Positions 7,931-14,955 of a stretch of DNA of 34,964 bases are shown one piece after another (position 1 is the first letter of the stretch; each line of letters starts with the position of its first letter). The stretch covers positions 1 to 34,964 of the forward strand of contig DEQC01000049.1 in the NCBI GenBank assembly GCA_002359055.1, given 5' to 3'. Under the pieces are notes generated by a model. It was given only the letters and a program-made list of their open reading frames with translations, was not told the DNA's origin and made no database searches. This DNA is from Flavobacteriales bacterium UBA3376 (lineage in GTDB: Bacteria; Bacteroidota; Bacteroidia; Flavobacteriales; Weeksellaceae). The translations under genes were made by a program, and so were the position numbers.

Positions 7931-8064
7931 TAGCCTTGTGGCTTATCTATTGCTAAAACAGTGAGTAGAGTTTTGATAAAAAGAGAATCGGGAAATCAAA
8001 TGAGGAGTGTCTTTTAGAAACCTTATTTGATTTTTTTAGCGAAATAGCGAACTAAATTTGCAAT
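7931..8064 (-). promoter_or_regulatory. Structured leader element, copy A
   Basis: The core hairpin pairs 7993-8005 with 8021-8033 (13 bp, one G-U) around the 15-nt loop AGTGTCTTTTAGAAA (8006-8020, plus-strand reading). Outer pairing is offered by GCTAAAA (7952-7958) with TTTTAGC (8034-8040) and by ATTGC (7949-7953) with GCAAT (8060-8064); these two overlap at GC and are alternatives or neighbours. A small AGCC/GGCT hairpin (7932-7944) lies next to it, 30 nt before the start codon at 7900. Copy B at 26566-26700 has the same loop, the same spacings and a stem changed by compensatory substitutions. Strand is assigned by the downstream genes; a plus-strand function is not excluded. Confidence 0.7.
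8053..8060 (+). promoter_or_regulatory. Possible plus-strand -7 box facing the repeat region
   Basis: TAAATTTG matches TAnnTTTG exactly, and TTTG at 8026-8029 lies 23 nt upstream, slightly too far for the usual -33 spacing. The paralogous leader at 26689-26696 has TAACTTTG in the same place. If active, it would transcribe the gene-poor region 8066-9129. It may instead simply be part of the conserved structured element. Confidence 0.35.
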
Positions 8065-8324
8065 GATATAAGCCTGGCTAATTCATTAAAAAAGCATCAT
8101 GAACAAACAGAAGTTGATAGGCTTTGAAATTACGTCAAGTCGAAAAGATCATACTCGCTAATGTGTGAAAGCAAAAAAGAGCTGCATATTTAATTTAATA
8201 CAAAATCAAGCGAATAACAAACAGCAATAGCTTAATTGTGCAAGAAATCGAGATTTAAACGATTATTAAAACCTTATTTTAATAAAACGAAATAATCAGC
8301 AACTACCAAGCAAATAAATCAAAT

Positions 8325-8971
8325 GAAGCAAATGCTTCGAATGCTCGAAATTTGGGAGTTAAACATTTATATCAATCCTATTTATATCAAATATGAGGTA
8401 TTCGCAAACTTGATAATGGAATTATTCTTCATTAAAAATATCGCTCCAGCACATACCATCTGAAACACTTGAAGCAAATGCTTCGTTTCCTAAAGCTCTG
8501 AGTTGATTTTTTCTTTTTTAATGATAATCATTTGCAGATGAACCGATTAAAAAGCCATCAGATTTGACACCTTATTAAGCACTCGAAAACAAAATCAAGC
8601 AAATGAAGCATTTGCTTCGATTGGTACAATTTTCATCCGAAAAAATGTAATTAATTGATTTCTAAACCCTTTGTAATTAGCACATGAAAGCATCGCAAAG
8701 AACCACCAACCAAATGAAGCATTTGCTTCGCTTGTTTAAATTAGTTTCAAAATTGATTTATTATAAAATCCATTTCCAAACGTTTAAAATGTTGATATAT
8801 AAGGCTATGTAGGCTATTCCTAATTTAATCGAATCAAGACAAAGCAAATGAAGCATTTGCTTCGTATGTTTAAAAAAAAACATATTCTTTTTCTATTTTT
8901 CAGATATATATGGTCTGTAATTGCTTAGAAGATGATTTAAACCAAAAAAAAGCAAACAAAGCATTTGCTTC
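8325..8971. repeat. Six dispersed copies of a palindromic repeat
   Basis: Copies of GAAGCAAATGCTTC or its complement GAAGCATTTGCTTC begin at 8325, 8471, 8605, 8716, 8850 and 8958 (the last has A for the first G), so starts are 108-146 bp apart. Each is followed by G. In the copies at 8605 and 8850 the motif extends to AAGCAAATG-AAG-CATTTGCTT, a 9-bp stem with a 3-nt loop, so two alternative palindromes overlap. The intervening sequences are not alike. No other copy was found outside this region. Regular dispersed palindromes like these usually bind a dimeric protein. Confidence 0.85.
8520..8568 (+). pseudogene. Inverted remnant of the radC 3' end and its terminator
   Basis: Read on the plus strand this stretch holds CATTTGCAGATGAA, identical to the codons for the last residues of the RadC-like protein (S-F-A-D-E). 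After a short gap comes AAAAAGCCATCAGATTTGAC, which differs by one base from the hairpin that terminates radC (7156-7176, reverse complement). The rest of the gene is not recognisable. It is direct evidence that a second radC-like copy in opposite orientation once lay here, or that recombination duplicated its end. Confidence 0.7.
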
Positions 8972-8986
8972 GTTGCTTCAAATCAT

Positions 8987-9060
8987 ACATATATATATAT
9001 ATTATTTATTTAAGTATTATTAATTATATAAATATATATCTATATTTTTTTTTAAATTTG
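8987..9060. other. Extremely AT-rich tract
   Basis: About 74 bp almost without G or C, including a (TA)n run at 8987-9002 and further ATATAT blocks to 9045. It follows directly after the sixth palindromic repeat and precedes a strong terminator. Such a tract beside repeated protein-binding palindromes fits a DNA-unwinding element, but this is inference from arrangement only. Confidence 0.5.
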
Positions 9061-9098
9061 TTTTTATTCATTTTCATGATGAATAGAAACTTTTTTAG

Positions 9099-9129
9099 GC
9101 TTTGAACTCACGTTCAAAGCTTTTTTTTT
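9099..9129 (+). terminator. Strong rho-independent terminator
   Basis: GCTTTGAAC (9099-9107) pairs perfectly with GTTCAAAGC (9112-9120) around TCAC, followed by nine T (9121-9129). No plus-strand gene ends nearby, so it either ends a transcript of the repeat region or is left over from a lost gene. Confidence 0.9.
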
Positions 9130-9430
9130 GCGTTTTTCCCAAAATTTAATTTTTTTCCGAAAAAAATAATATCTATTCTGAAAATCGATTTTTTTCAACT
9201 CTCTGAAAATCAACTCCAAAACCTTTTGCAAAAAACAAAAAAGGGAAAACGTGAAACGTTTTTCCCCGTGCCGCTCTCTCGCCAGAATGTCCTCTCAACC
9301 CCTTAAAATTTTTCGGAAATATGACACAACGCCTGAAAGCCTTTGCCGTAAAGGGTTTGCGGCTTTTTGTTTTTTCCGTTTTTCAAAAAATCAAAAAAAT
9401 CGGAAAAGGCAACCAATGGATGTTTGCTGC
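9130..9430. other. Non-coding stretch upstream of the portal operon
   Basis: No gene is supported; the frames here are low-complexity and overlap hairpins. It is rich in T/A tracts at 9130-9240 and then abruptly GC-richer at about 9265-9420. It contains a minus-strand terminator-like hairpin (9243-9266), possible hairpins around GCCTTTGCCGTAAAGGG (near 9339-9355) and an imperfect TTTTCCG/CGGAAAA inverted repeat (about 9370-9408). The change of texture marks a likely recombination boundary. Confidence 0.5.
9243..9266 (-). terminator. Orphan minus-strand terminator-like hairpin
   Basis: GGGAAAACGT (9243-9252) pairs with ACGTTTTTCCC (9256-9266, one bulged T) around GAA. On the minus strand the stem is followed by TTTTTTGTTTTTTG, a good termination tract; on the plus strand no T-run follows. 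All genes to its right run on the plus strand, so it now has nothing to terminate. Confidence 0.7.
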
Positions 9431-9467
9431 TTGTCAGCACCTATCCAACCATTGGCTTGTAGGTTTG
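9431..9467 (+). promoter_or_regulatory. Putative phage late promoter, copy 2
   Basis: Begins TTGTCAGCACCTA, with TTG again at index 22-24 and TAGGTTTG, a perfect TAnnTTTG -7 box, ending at index 37. Only seven bases separate the box from the ATG at 9475, so the mRNA would be almost leaderless. It starts the portal and connector operon. An inverted repeat (CCAATGGAT near 9414, ATCC-AACCATTGG at 9443) brackets it. Confidence 0.75.
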
Positions 9468-9474
9468 TGCCATC

Positions 9475-9729
9475 ATGGAAATAACATTGAGAGACGCATA
9501 CAACCGAATGAAGGAATTCACAAAGGAGGGCATCCCTTTCAGATTGGAGTACTTCACGATGTCAGGCAAACATAAAGTTTGCGAGAATGCAGTCGGCCGA
9601 CACGGCTTTACGAAAAGACAAAGTAAACGTGCTCGATTCTTAATTGCATACACTGACACCAGAAGCAACCAACATAGACAGTTTCATAGAGCTTTAATCA
9701 TATCAATAAACAATCAACGAATAAGATGA
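9475..9729 (+). CDS. Small conserved-type phage protein preceding the portal
   Basis: An 84-residue basic protein starting MEITLRDAYNRMKEF, with a central strand pattern FRLEYFTMSGKHKVCENAV. I recognise the layout (an N-terminal helix with A-x-R-M, then IxFxT-x-GxxxxxxxA) from small uncharacterised proteins common in Bacteroidota phages next to portal genes. Function is unknown. It follows late-promoter copy 2 by seven bases and overlaps the portal start by 4 nt (ATGA), so it is translated with it. Confidence 0.75.
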   Translation: MEITLRDAYNRMKEFTKEGIPFRLEYFTMSGKHKVCENAVGRHGFTKRQSKRARFLIAYTDTRSNQHRQFHRALIISINNQRIR

Positions 9730-11120
9730 GTTTAAAACAGATCGATGAAAATATTTTCTTGCAAGAAGCCGATAGTGACTTCATAACTTTTGAAACAGGT
9801 GCAAAAGGAAGAGATGGAAATGATAAACAAAATGTAGTTAGCCCTACATCTAACTTTGCCTGGACTGAGGGTATCTCGAATCGTATGGACTCAGGCAAAT
9901 ATTATATTTTCCCTCATGGTGATGATAACCGACTACCGGAGCTAATCCGAAATATAGTCTATGCTAACAACATGGCACCTGGCTACCTTACACGCAAGTC
10001 CATGTTCCTGTGGGGAAACGGTATCAGGATGTACCGAGAAGTAGTTGAGAACAACGAGATAATAAGAGAAGTAGTAATAGATAACGAGGTACAGGATTGG
10101 CTTGAGTCGTTCGACTACGAGAATTATATCTTGAAGCTGATGGTTGACTATAACTTTTCAGAAGGTTGCTATACTAAGTTCATCATGGCTAAGAGCGGGC
10201 GCGTGAAGAAACCAATGTTTGCTGAATTAGAACACATATCAGTAAACAATGCAAGGTTAGCTGCTAAGTTAGATAAGACAGAACATAAGGACATCATAAT
10301 GCCCACACACGTGGGCATAAGCGATAAGGGATTTAAGTTAAACAATAAGTTAAAAGCTTATCCTATCTTCAATAAAAGAAACCCATTCGCTAACAAACAA
10401 TCTATTCTCTACTCTTGGTTTCCTGCTTTTGCTGTTAGTCATTACGCACTCCCGGACATATACGGGACGCTTGAATGGATAAAGCGTTCGTCATCCATTC
10501 CTTTAATCTTGAAGTACATGACCGAAAATGGTATAAACGTAAAGTACCATATAGAATCACCATCGATCTATTGGGAGCAAAAGGCTGATGAACTAAAGAC
10601 CGAGTGTGAAAGAAAGGGAATAAAATACACAAGAAAAGTATTGTTGGATTATCGTAAAAGGCTTTTCAAAAAAATAGCTGATGTACTTTCAGGTTTAGAG
10701 AATGCGGGTAAGTTCTGGCACACGGTAAAGATTTACGATGATACAGGAACTGATCTTATAGAGGCAGGTTGGACAATAGAAGAAATTCCGCAGAACATAA
10801 AACAATTCATAGAAGCACAAATAATGATTGCCAATCGTGCTGATGCTTCTACATCCATTGGGTTGAACTTACACTCGGCACTAAGTGGATCGGGCGAAAC
10901 AGGAAAATCAAACTCAGGTTCCGAACAGCTCTATGCTTCCAAAATTCATTTGGCGACTGGAGTAAGGATTCCTGAAATGATAATCTTCGAAGCTATCAAT
11001 TACGCTTTGAAAGCAAATTTTCCTGAAAAGAAATTGAAGTTAGGGTTTTCTCATTCTCAAATCAAAAGAGAAGAGGAAGTGTCACCAGGTGATAGAATGA
11101 AAAATAACGCTGAACTATGA
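9726..11120 (+). CDS. Portal protein
   Basis: The 464-residue head vertex protein expected to form the dodecameric DNA channel and dock the terminase. Visible hallmarks are the N-terminal PELIRNIVYANNMAPGYL and LWGNGIRMYR segment, a central helical stem region, and the C-terminal ASTSIGLNLHSALSGSG followed by SGSEQLYASKIH, a pattern seen in Bacteroidota phage portals. Length is in the normal range. It overlaps both neighbours by 4 nt. Codon use in the first 80% differs from adjacent late genes (about half of the Ile codons are ATA, against about one in six in terL by hand count) and returns to the local style near base 10,920, suggesting a recombinant gene. Confidence 0.82.
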   Translation: MSLKQIDENIFLQEADSDFITFETGAKGRDGNDKQNVVSPTSNFAWTEGISNRMDSGKYYIFPHGDDNRLPELIRNIVYANNMAPGYLTRKSMFLWGNGIRMYREVVENNEIIREVVIDNEVQDWLESFDYENYILKLMVDYNFSEGCYTKFIMAKSGRVKKPMFAELEHISVNNARLAAKLDKTEHKDIIMPTHVGISDKGFKLNNKLKAYPIFNKRNPFANKQSILYSWFPAFAVSHYALPDIYGTLEWIKRSSSIPLILKYMTENGINVKYHIESPSIYWEQKADELKTECERKGIKYTRKVLLDYRKRLFKKIADVLSGLENAGKFWHTVKIYDDTGTDLIEAGWTIEEIPQNIKQFIEAQIMIANRADASTSIGLNLHSALSGSGETGKSNSGSEQLYASKIHLATGVRIPEMIIFEAINYALKANFPEKKLKLGFSHSQIKREEEVSPGDRMKNNAEL

Positions 11121-12079
11121 AACTAATATTTGATTTTGAAAATAATAAAGCCCAGGAAGAATTCAAAAATGTTCTTGGATTCATCGATGCACAGTTTGAT
11201 GTCAATGCTTTGAAAATTGAACTTTACGACGCAACGACTGAGATTATTAAAATCATTGGAAACGAAACTTACGATTACATCGCTACTCTGTATGCAGATG
11301 ATACAGCAGACGAAAAGGGAAAGTTCTTAATACTAAAAACACAATCGGTTCTCGCTCATGATGCTTACAGAAAATTTGCTCCGAAGTCCGATTTGGCTGT
11401 AAGCAACCAAGGCCGTGTGATGCGAATGGATGAACATCACAAGAGTCCATTCCCTTGGATGATTGCTGCACACAATGAAAGTTTGGAGCGAACATATTAC
11501 AAGCAATTGGATTATTTGATTGAATTGCTTGACGAACAGAACCCTACTGTGGAAGCGAGTAAGAAGTGGAAAGATACTGATCACTACAAAAAATCATTTT
11601 CTGTATTGTTCAGAACGGCCGATGAATTCGGTGAATTCTTCAATATTTCGAGCCGCTATCTTCTCATGAAGTTGAGCCCAGGAATCAAATTGGCTTTGGA
11701 AAATGAGATTAAACCTGTGGTAGGTGCCGATGAATTGAAAGCTTACCTGGATGAATTGACTGAGGGACAAGTGAGCGACGAACGTGTGATACACGAAATC
11801 AAAGCTGCAGCTGCATACTCAGCTTTGAGTTGGGGTGTCAAAAGAATGAGTGCGACTTTGTTTCCTGAAGGAGTTTTGCAATCCTACTTGGCAAACTCAT
11901 TAGACGAAAAGCAACCACCTGATAAAAATGAAATTGGCGTTCTCGCTCATGTTTTCGAACAAGATGCAAAGAGAGCTTTGATTCGACTCGAGCGATTGTT
12001 TGTCGAAGAATTGGAGGGTGAAGAGTATGATCCATTCGAAATTAATATTGATCAAAATGATAAATTTATTGACACATGA
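11117..12079 (+). CDS. DUF6712-like phage protein, probable head-tail connector
   Basis: A 320-residue soluble, largely helical protein. The core LILKTQSVLAHDAYRKFAP, followed by DLAVSNQGRVMRMDEHHKSPFPWM and then HNESLERTYYKQLDYLIELL, matches my memory of the DUF6712 family found beside portal genes in Bacteroidota phages. No enzymatic motif is seen. It overlaps portal and the next gene by 4 nt, and its place between portal and small neck genes suggests an adaptor or connector role, which is inference. The assignment to the family is from motif recall, not a search. Confidence 0.65.
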   Translation: MKLIFDFENNKAQEEFKNVLGFIDAQFDVNALKIELYDATTEIIKIIGNETYDYIATLYADDTADEKGKFLILKTQSVLAHDAYRKFAPKSDLAVSNQGRVMRMDEHHKSPFPWMIAAHNESLERTYYKQLDYLIELLDEQNPTVEASKKWKDTDHYKKSFSVLFRTADEFGEFFNISSRYLLMKLSPGIKLALENEIKPVVGADELKAYLDELTEGQVSDERVIHEIKAAAAYSALSWGVKRMSATLFPEGVLQSYLANSLDEKQPPDKNEIGVLAHVFEQDAKRALIRLERLFVEELEGEEYDPFEINIDQNDKFIDT

Positions 12080-12378
12080 AAAAAATTATCAACTTTTTTA
12101 AAAACATTTTCTTTTTCTTTTCTCGTAGGAAAAAGTTAAAAGAACTGGACGAAATCCAAGCAAGGCTTGAATTAGCTGTTATTAGACAGGAAAGAAGAAA
12201 AAATAGATTGAGAATGCGTATCATTTGGCATTTCAACCGACAATTTATGTCGCATTCAAAATATATCAAGGCACGAGGCAAGTCTGCTCATCATATTAAA
12301 GTTGAATGTGAAAAGAAGTTTGGCGAAAAAATGAAAGAGGTTGGATTGAAGTTAAATGATAAACTGGAATTGGTATGA
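12076..12378 (+). CDS. Small very basic phage protein
   Basis: A 100-residue Lys/Arg-rich protein. The N-terminus (MKKIINFFKNIFFFFSRRKK) is amphipathic with a run of phenylalanines, too short and interrupted for a confident membrane helix. It is followed by a coiled-coil-like stretch (LKELDEIQARLELAVIRQER). No family is recognised. It overlaps both neighbours by 4 nt within the connector operon, which supports translation. It may be a minor structural or assembly protein. Confidence 0.6.
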   Translation: MKKIINFFKNIFFFFSRRKKLKELDEIQARLELAVIRQERRKNRLRMRIIWHFNRQFMSHSKYIKARGKSAHHIKVECEKKFGEKMKEVGLKLNDKLELV

Positions 12379-13226
12379 AACATTTCACCATCATAGAATT
12401 GGATAAGGATTTTTCAATTCCGGAAAGTTTGAGCGAATGCAATCAAGAGCAATATATAGACGCTAATCGATTCATATTTGCTTATCAAAATGGTTTTATA
12501 GATGAAAACCAGTTCAAATCTTTGATGGTTACTTCTTTTTTAGGAATAGATCTAAGCAATATTGAAGATGAAATGCTTTCTAAAGCTTTTCGAAATATAG
12601 CTTTTCTCTCTCAATACATCATGAACTTTTTCGATGAAAGGGTTAATGATGAAGGTGGCAAAGAGTACATTCTGAAATTAGAATTCACTCACAATCCAAT
12701 GAAGAAATTGTATATCAACGGCGTACAATGGATAGGCCCTGATGATGGATTTAGAGATTTGAGCTTTGGAAAGTACGTTGAAGCTTTGGGTTTGTTTTTG
12801 GATTATGCAAAGTTCCAGGAACTCGATACTTTGATCAAATTATTCAAAGTTTTGTATCGTCCACAATTAGATAAAATCGTTCCGATCTATTTCAAGAACT
12901 TTAAACATGTCGATATAGGAATTCTCTACGGAGTTTACCACCTTTTCGCAGCTGTGCATTCTTACATCTGTTCCAGCTCTGTGTATTACAACGGTGTCGA
13001 AATCGATATGAGTATAATTTTCGAAGAATCGGAGGATACTGTAAAATCCGAAATTCCAGGGCTTGGTCTAAAATCGGTTTTGTTCGATATAGCCGAATCT
13101 GGAGTTTTTGGCGATAAAAAAGCAGTGGAAGAAACCAACGTTTGGGAAATTCTATTCAGACTTTACGATTTGAAGAAGAAGGAAAAAGATATGAAAGCAA
13201 ACGAAAAAAAGAAAAAGAAAATATGA
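12375..13226 (+). CDS. Phage protein of unknown function in the connector operon
   Basis: A 283-residue helical protein with no signal peptide. The segment LYINGVQWIGPDDGFRDLSF, then KYVEALGLFLDYA, suggests a small beta-turn followed by helices; the end reads LGLKSVLFDIAESGVFG followed by ETNVWEILFRLYDL and a lysine-rich tail. The last block looks like a conserved tip domain, but I cannot name a family. It overlaps the previous and following genes by 4 nt. Its position suggests a role in the neck or tail connector. Confidence 0.65.
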   Translation: MKHFTIIELDKDFSIPESLSECNQEQYIDANRFIFAYQNGFIDENQFKSLMVTSFLGIDLSNIEDEMLSKAFRNIAFLSQYIMNFFDERVNDEGGKEYILKLEFTHNPMKKLYINGVQWIGPDDGFRDLSFGKYVEALGLFLDYAKFQELDTLIKLFKVLYRPQLDKIVPIYFKNFKHVDIGILYGVYHLFAAVHSYICSSSVYYNGVEIDMSIIFEESEDTVKSEIPGLGLKSVLFDIAESGVFGDKKAVEETNVWEILFRLYDLKKKEKDMKANEKKKKKI

Positions 13227-13678
13227 TATCACCAAAACGTTTGAGAGAATATCTCATAGAAATAAAAGACGAAATCACAGAAATTAATCGATGCCGATTG
13301 GTTATAGATGATTCGCAAGTGGTTGAGATTCTCAAATCAATGAGAAGTTCAGACAATCTTTTACTTTTGGGAGTGATACCTGAATATAATTCGGGAGCTT
13401 CACGAGATTTGGACAATATCAATTGGCAAACAGATACTGCATTTCTGGTTTTAAAGTATGTCAATTATTCAAGTCTAAGCGAAGAGGATGAAGCTAATGT
13501 TTGGGAGGAAACCTTCCAGGCGGCTAAAAAATTGCAAGAAAAAATACTTTACGATGCTGGAGCTGGTTCAAATACTTGTCCTGAATTGAGCAATATTATT
13601 GAGAGGTCTCTCGATATTAAACCAGTTTGGAAATTGGGAGGAACCAATGGGTACATTCTAACCGCAAGTTTTGAGTAA
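13223..13678 (+). CDS. Small phage protein, possible neck/tail-completion protein
   Basis: A 151-residue protein. I take ATG at 13223, which overlaps the previous stop (ATGA); an in-frame start upstream at 13142 lies within the preceding gene and adds only a Lys-rich shadow. Alternating helix and strand, with VLKYVNYSSLSEEDEANVWE in the middle and VWKLGGTNGYILTASF at the end, resembles phage tail-terminator or completion proteins in size and secondary structure, without a diagnostic motif. It is followed after 2 nt by another small neck-type gene. Confidence 0.6.
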   Translation: MISPKRLREYLIEIKDEITEINRCRLVIDDSQVVEILKSMRSSDNLLLLGVIPEYNSGASRDLDNINWQTDTAFLVLKYVNYSSLSEEDEANVWEETFQAAKKLQEKILYDAGAGSNTCPELSNIIERSLDIKPVWKLGGTNGYILTASFE

Positions 13679-13680
13679 TT

Positions 13681-14061
13681 ATGAATCTATTAAAAAAACG
13701 AAAAGAGAACTATCAAAAAGTTTTGGAGGGACGATTCATTCGTTCGGTTCTTTTTGAACAATCGGTTGAAATATTGGAAGCACAGGAATTGCGAATGTTG
13801 AAATCGAAATTCAAAACTCGTGATTTTTATAACGATCGTAGCTTCCAGGTCAAAGATGACTCAACCGAACTGAAATTCTTAACTACGCACCGTTTTGTCG
13901 ATATGTCGACACGTCGAACTAAAAAAGGAGAAGTTCGCCACAAAAAGTCTCACCCTATTTATAACCGAATTATTTACGGTCATTTATCGAATATTGTCCG
14001 TGAAATTTCTTTTGGATTTACAGATGCTGTTATCGAAGAAATGAAAAAGATGGACAAGTAA
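13681..14061 (+). CDS. Small phage protein, possible tail-completion factor
   Basis: A 126-residue basic protein. The C-terminal half has THRFVDMSTRRTKKGEVRHK, then HPIYNRIIYGHLSNIVREIS and FGFTDAV, a pattern I associate with short conserved proteins of Bacteroidota phages located just before the capsid module. No enzymatic motif is present. It is the last gene of the portal/connector unit; the next unit starts with late-promoter copy 3 only 6 nt after its stop. An inverted repeat GACAAGTA/TACTTGTC (14053-14071) overlaps its end and that promoter. Confidence 0.6.
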   Translation: MNLLKKRKENYQKVLEGRFIRSVLFEQSVEILEAQELRMLKSKFKTRDFYNDRSFQVKDDSTELKFLTTHRFVDMSTRRTKKGEVRHKKSHPIYNRIIYGHLSNIVREISFGFTDAVIEEMKKMDK

Positions 14062-14066
14062 TTTAC

Positions 14067-14103
14067 TTGTCAGCACTTATTTAATAGTTGATAGCCATTT
14101 TTG
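14067..14103 (+). promoter_or_regulatory. Putative phage late promoter, copy 3
   Basis: TTGTCAGCACTTA, then TTG at index 22-24 and TTTG ending at index 37. The ATG at 14110 is six bases further on, implying an almost leaderless mRNA. The 5' end overlaps an 8-bp inverted repeat (14053-14060 with 14064-14071). It heads the protease-capsid unit. Confidence 0.75.
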
Positions 14104-14109
14104 CTACCA

Positions 14110-14943
14110 ATGAGTACAAATGGCATTTTAATGGAAATCATTCGAGGAAAATGGTTTCTCGATTTCAACAAGGTCGAGTCATACTTGGATTTGGCCGATA
14201 ACTTTTTGTCTGGACAAGTGATGCAGGAGAAACCGAAAATCGAAAGCGTTAGCTCGATGGTTGAAGTGTCTTCTTCGGGCAATGGTGCAAATCAGAAATT
14301 CGGAATCGTAAAAATGGCGGGCATATTGACAAGGTATGGCGGCGCTTGTTCTTATGGTACTGAGGATTATGCTCAGTTACTATATGATTCTCAAAAGAAT
14401 TCTGATGGTACGGTTCTGATCATTGATGGTCCAGGTGGTTCGGTTTCGGCTATGTCGCCGATTTTCGAATTTGCTCGAGCCAAACAAAAACCAATTGCTG
14501 TAGTTATGGGAACGGCAGGTTCAGCCTCCTATTGGACAGCCGTCACACTCGGTGATAGGCTTTTCTTAGAAAATGCAATTACGTCAGAGGTTGGATCGAT
14601 TGGCGTAATGATGACTTTGAGAGATTTCAGTGGCTACTTCGAAAAAAAGGGTATCAAAGAACACATACTGGTTTCTGATGAAACTCCAGATAAAAACAAA
14701 CTTTTTGAACTGGTGAAGGAAGGAAAATATGATGAAGTGAAGAAAGAGCATTTGTCTCCATTGGCGATTGCGTTCCAAGATTCGGTTAGATTGAACCGAC
14801 CAAACCTAATTGAAGAGCCTGGAGTACTGACAGGAAAAATGTTTATGCCAAAAGATGCCTTGAAATATGGAATGGCTGATGCCATTGGAAATGTAAACGA
14901 AGCTCTCGCATACTTAAAAGTTAAAAATGAATTAGAAAATTAA
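14110..14943 (+). CDS. S49-family (SppA-like) peptidase, probable prohead protease
   Basis: A 277-residue serine peptidase of the ClpP/SppA fold, expected to trim the scaffold and capsid during head maturation. Visible: TVLIIDGPGGSVSAM (SppA-type IDGPGG), AVVMGTAGSASYW with the likely nucleophile Ser138 four residues before Trp, the ITSEVGSIGVM strand and the late LTGKMFMPKDALKYGMADAI block of S49 enzymes. The general-base lysine cannot be assigned with certainty. I use ATG 14110; the TTG at 14101 lies inside the promoter element. It stands 12 nt before the scaffold-capsid gene, the normal place for a prohead protease. Confidence 0.88.
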   Translation: MSTNGILMEIIRGKWFLDFNKVESYLDLADNFLSGQVMQEKPKIESVSSMVEVSSSGNGANQKFGIVKMAGILTRYGGACSYGTEDYAQLLYDSQKNSDGTVLIIDGPGGSVSAMSPIFEFARAKQKPIAVVMGTAGSASYWTAVTLGDRLFLENAITSEVGSIGVMMTLRDFSGYFEKKGIKEHILVSDETPDKNKLFELVKEGKYDEVKKEHLSPLAIAFQDSVRLNRPNLIEEPGVLTGKMFMPKDALKYGMADAIGNVNEALAYLKVKNELEN

Positions 14944-14955
14944 AACAAACGCGAC

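Larger units (their letters stand above)
8065..9098 (+). other. Gene-poor, repeat-bearing 1-kb region
   Basis: No convincing gene is visible on either strand. Contents: a 20-codon frame at 8099-8161 (MNKQKLIGFEITSSRKDHTR), six palindromic repeats (8325-8971), an inverted remnant of the radC 3' end with its terminator (8520-8568), and a very AT-rich tract (8987-9060). It lies between a possible plus-strand -7 box and a strong plus-strand terminator, so it could be a long non-coding transcript, a cis-acting site such as a replication origin or partition site, or eroded sequence. The regular repeats argue against simple decay. Confidence 0.6.

Noticed and set aside
8099..8161. 20-codon frame MNKQKLIGFEITSSRKDHTR
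   Set aside because: Too short to support without conservation; it may be a gene remnant downstream of the TAAATTTG box.
8325..8971. CRISPR array
   Set aside because: The repeats are only 14-21 bp, are palindromic, and are spaced 94-132 bp apart by unlike sequence; no cas gene is near.
9251..9668. Overlapping open frames on both strands around 9251-9668 other than the 9475 gene
   Set aside because: They run through hairpins and the promoter element, have low-complexity or Cys/Phe-rich products and do not couple to neighbours; the 9475 frame is the one coupled to the portal gene.
13142..13222. Upstream start for the 13223 gene
   Set aside because: The extra 27 residues are encoded inside the previous gene and are a Lys/Glu-rich shadow; the ATGA overlap at 13223 fits the rest of the operon.
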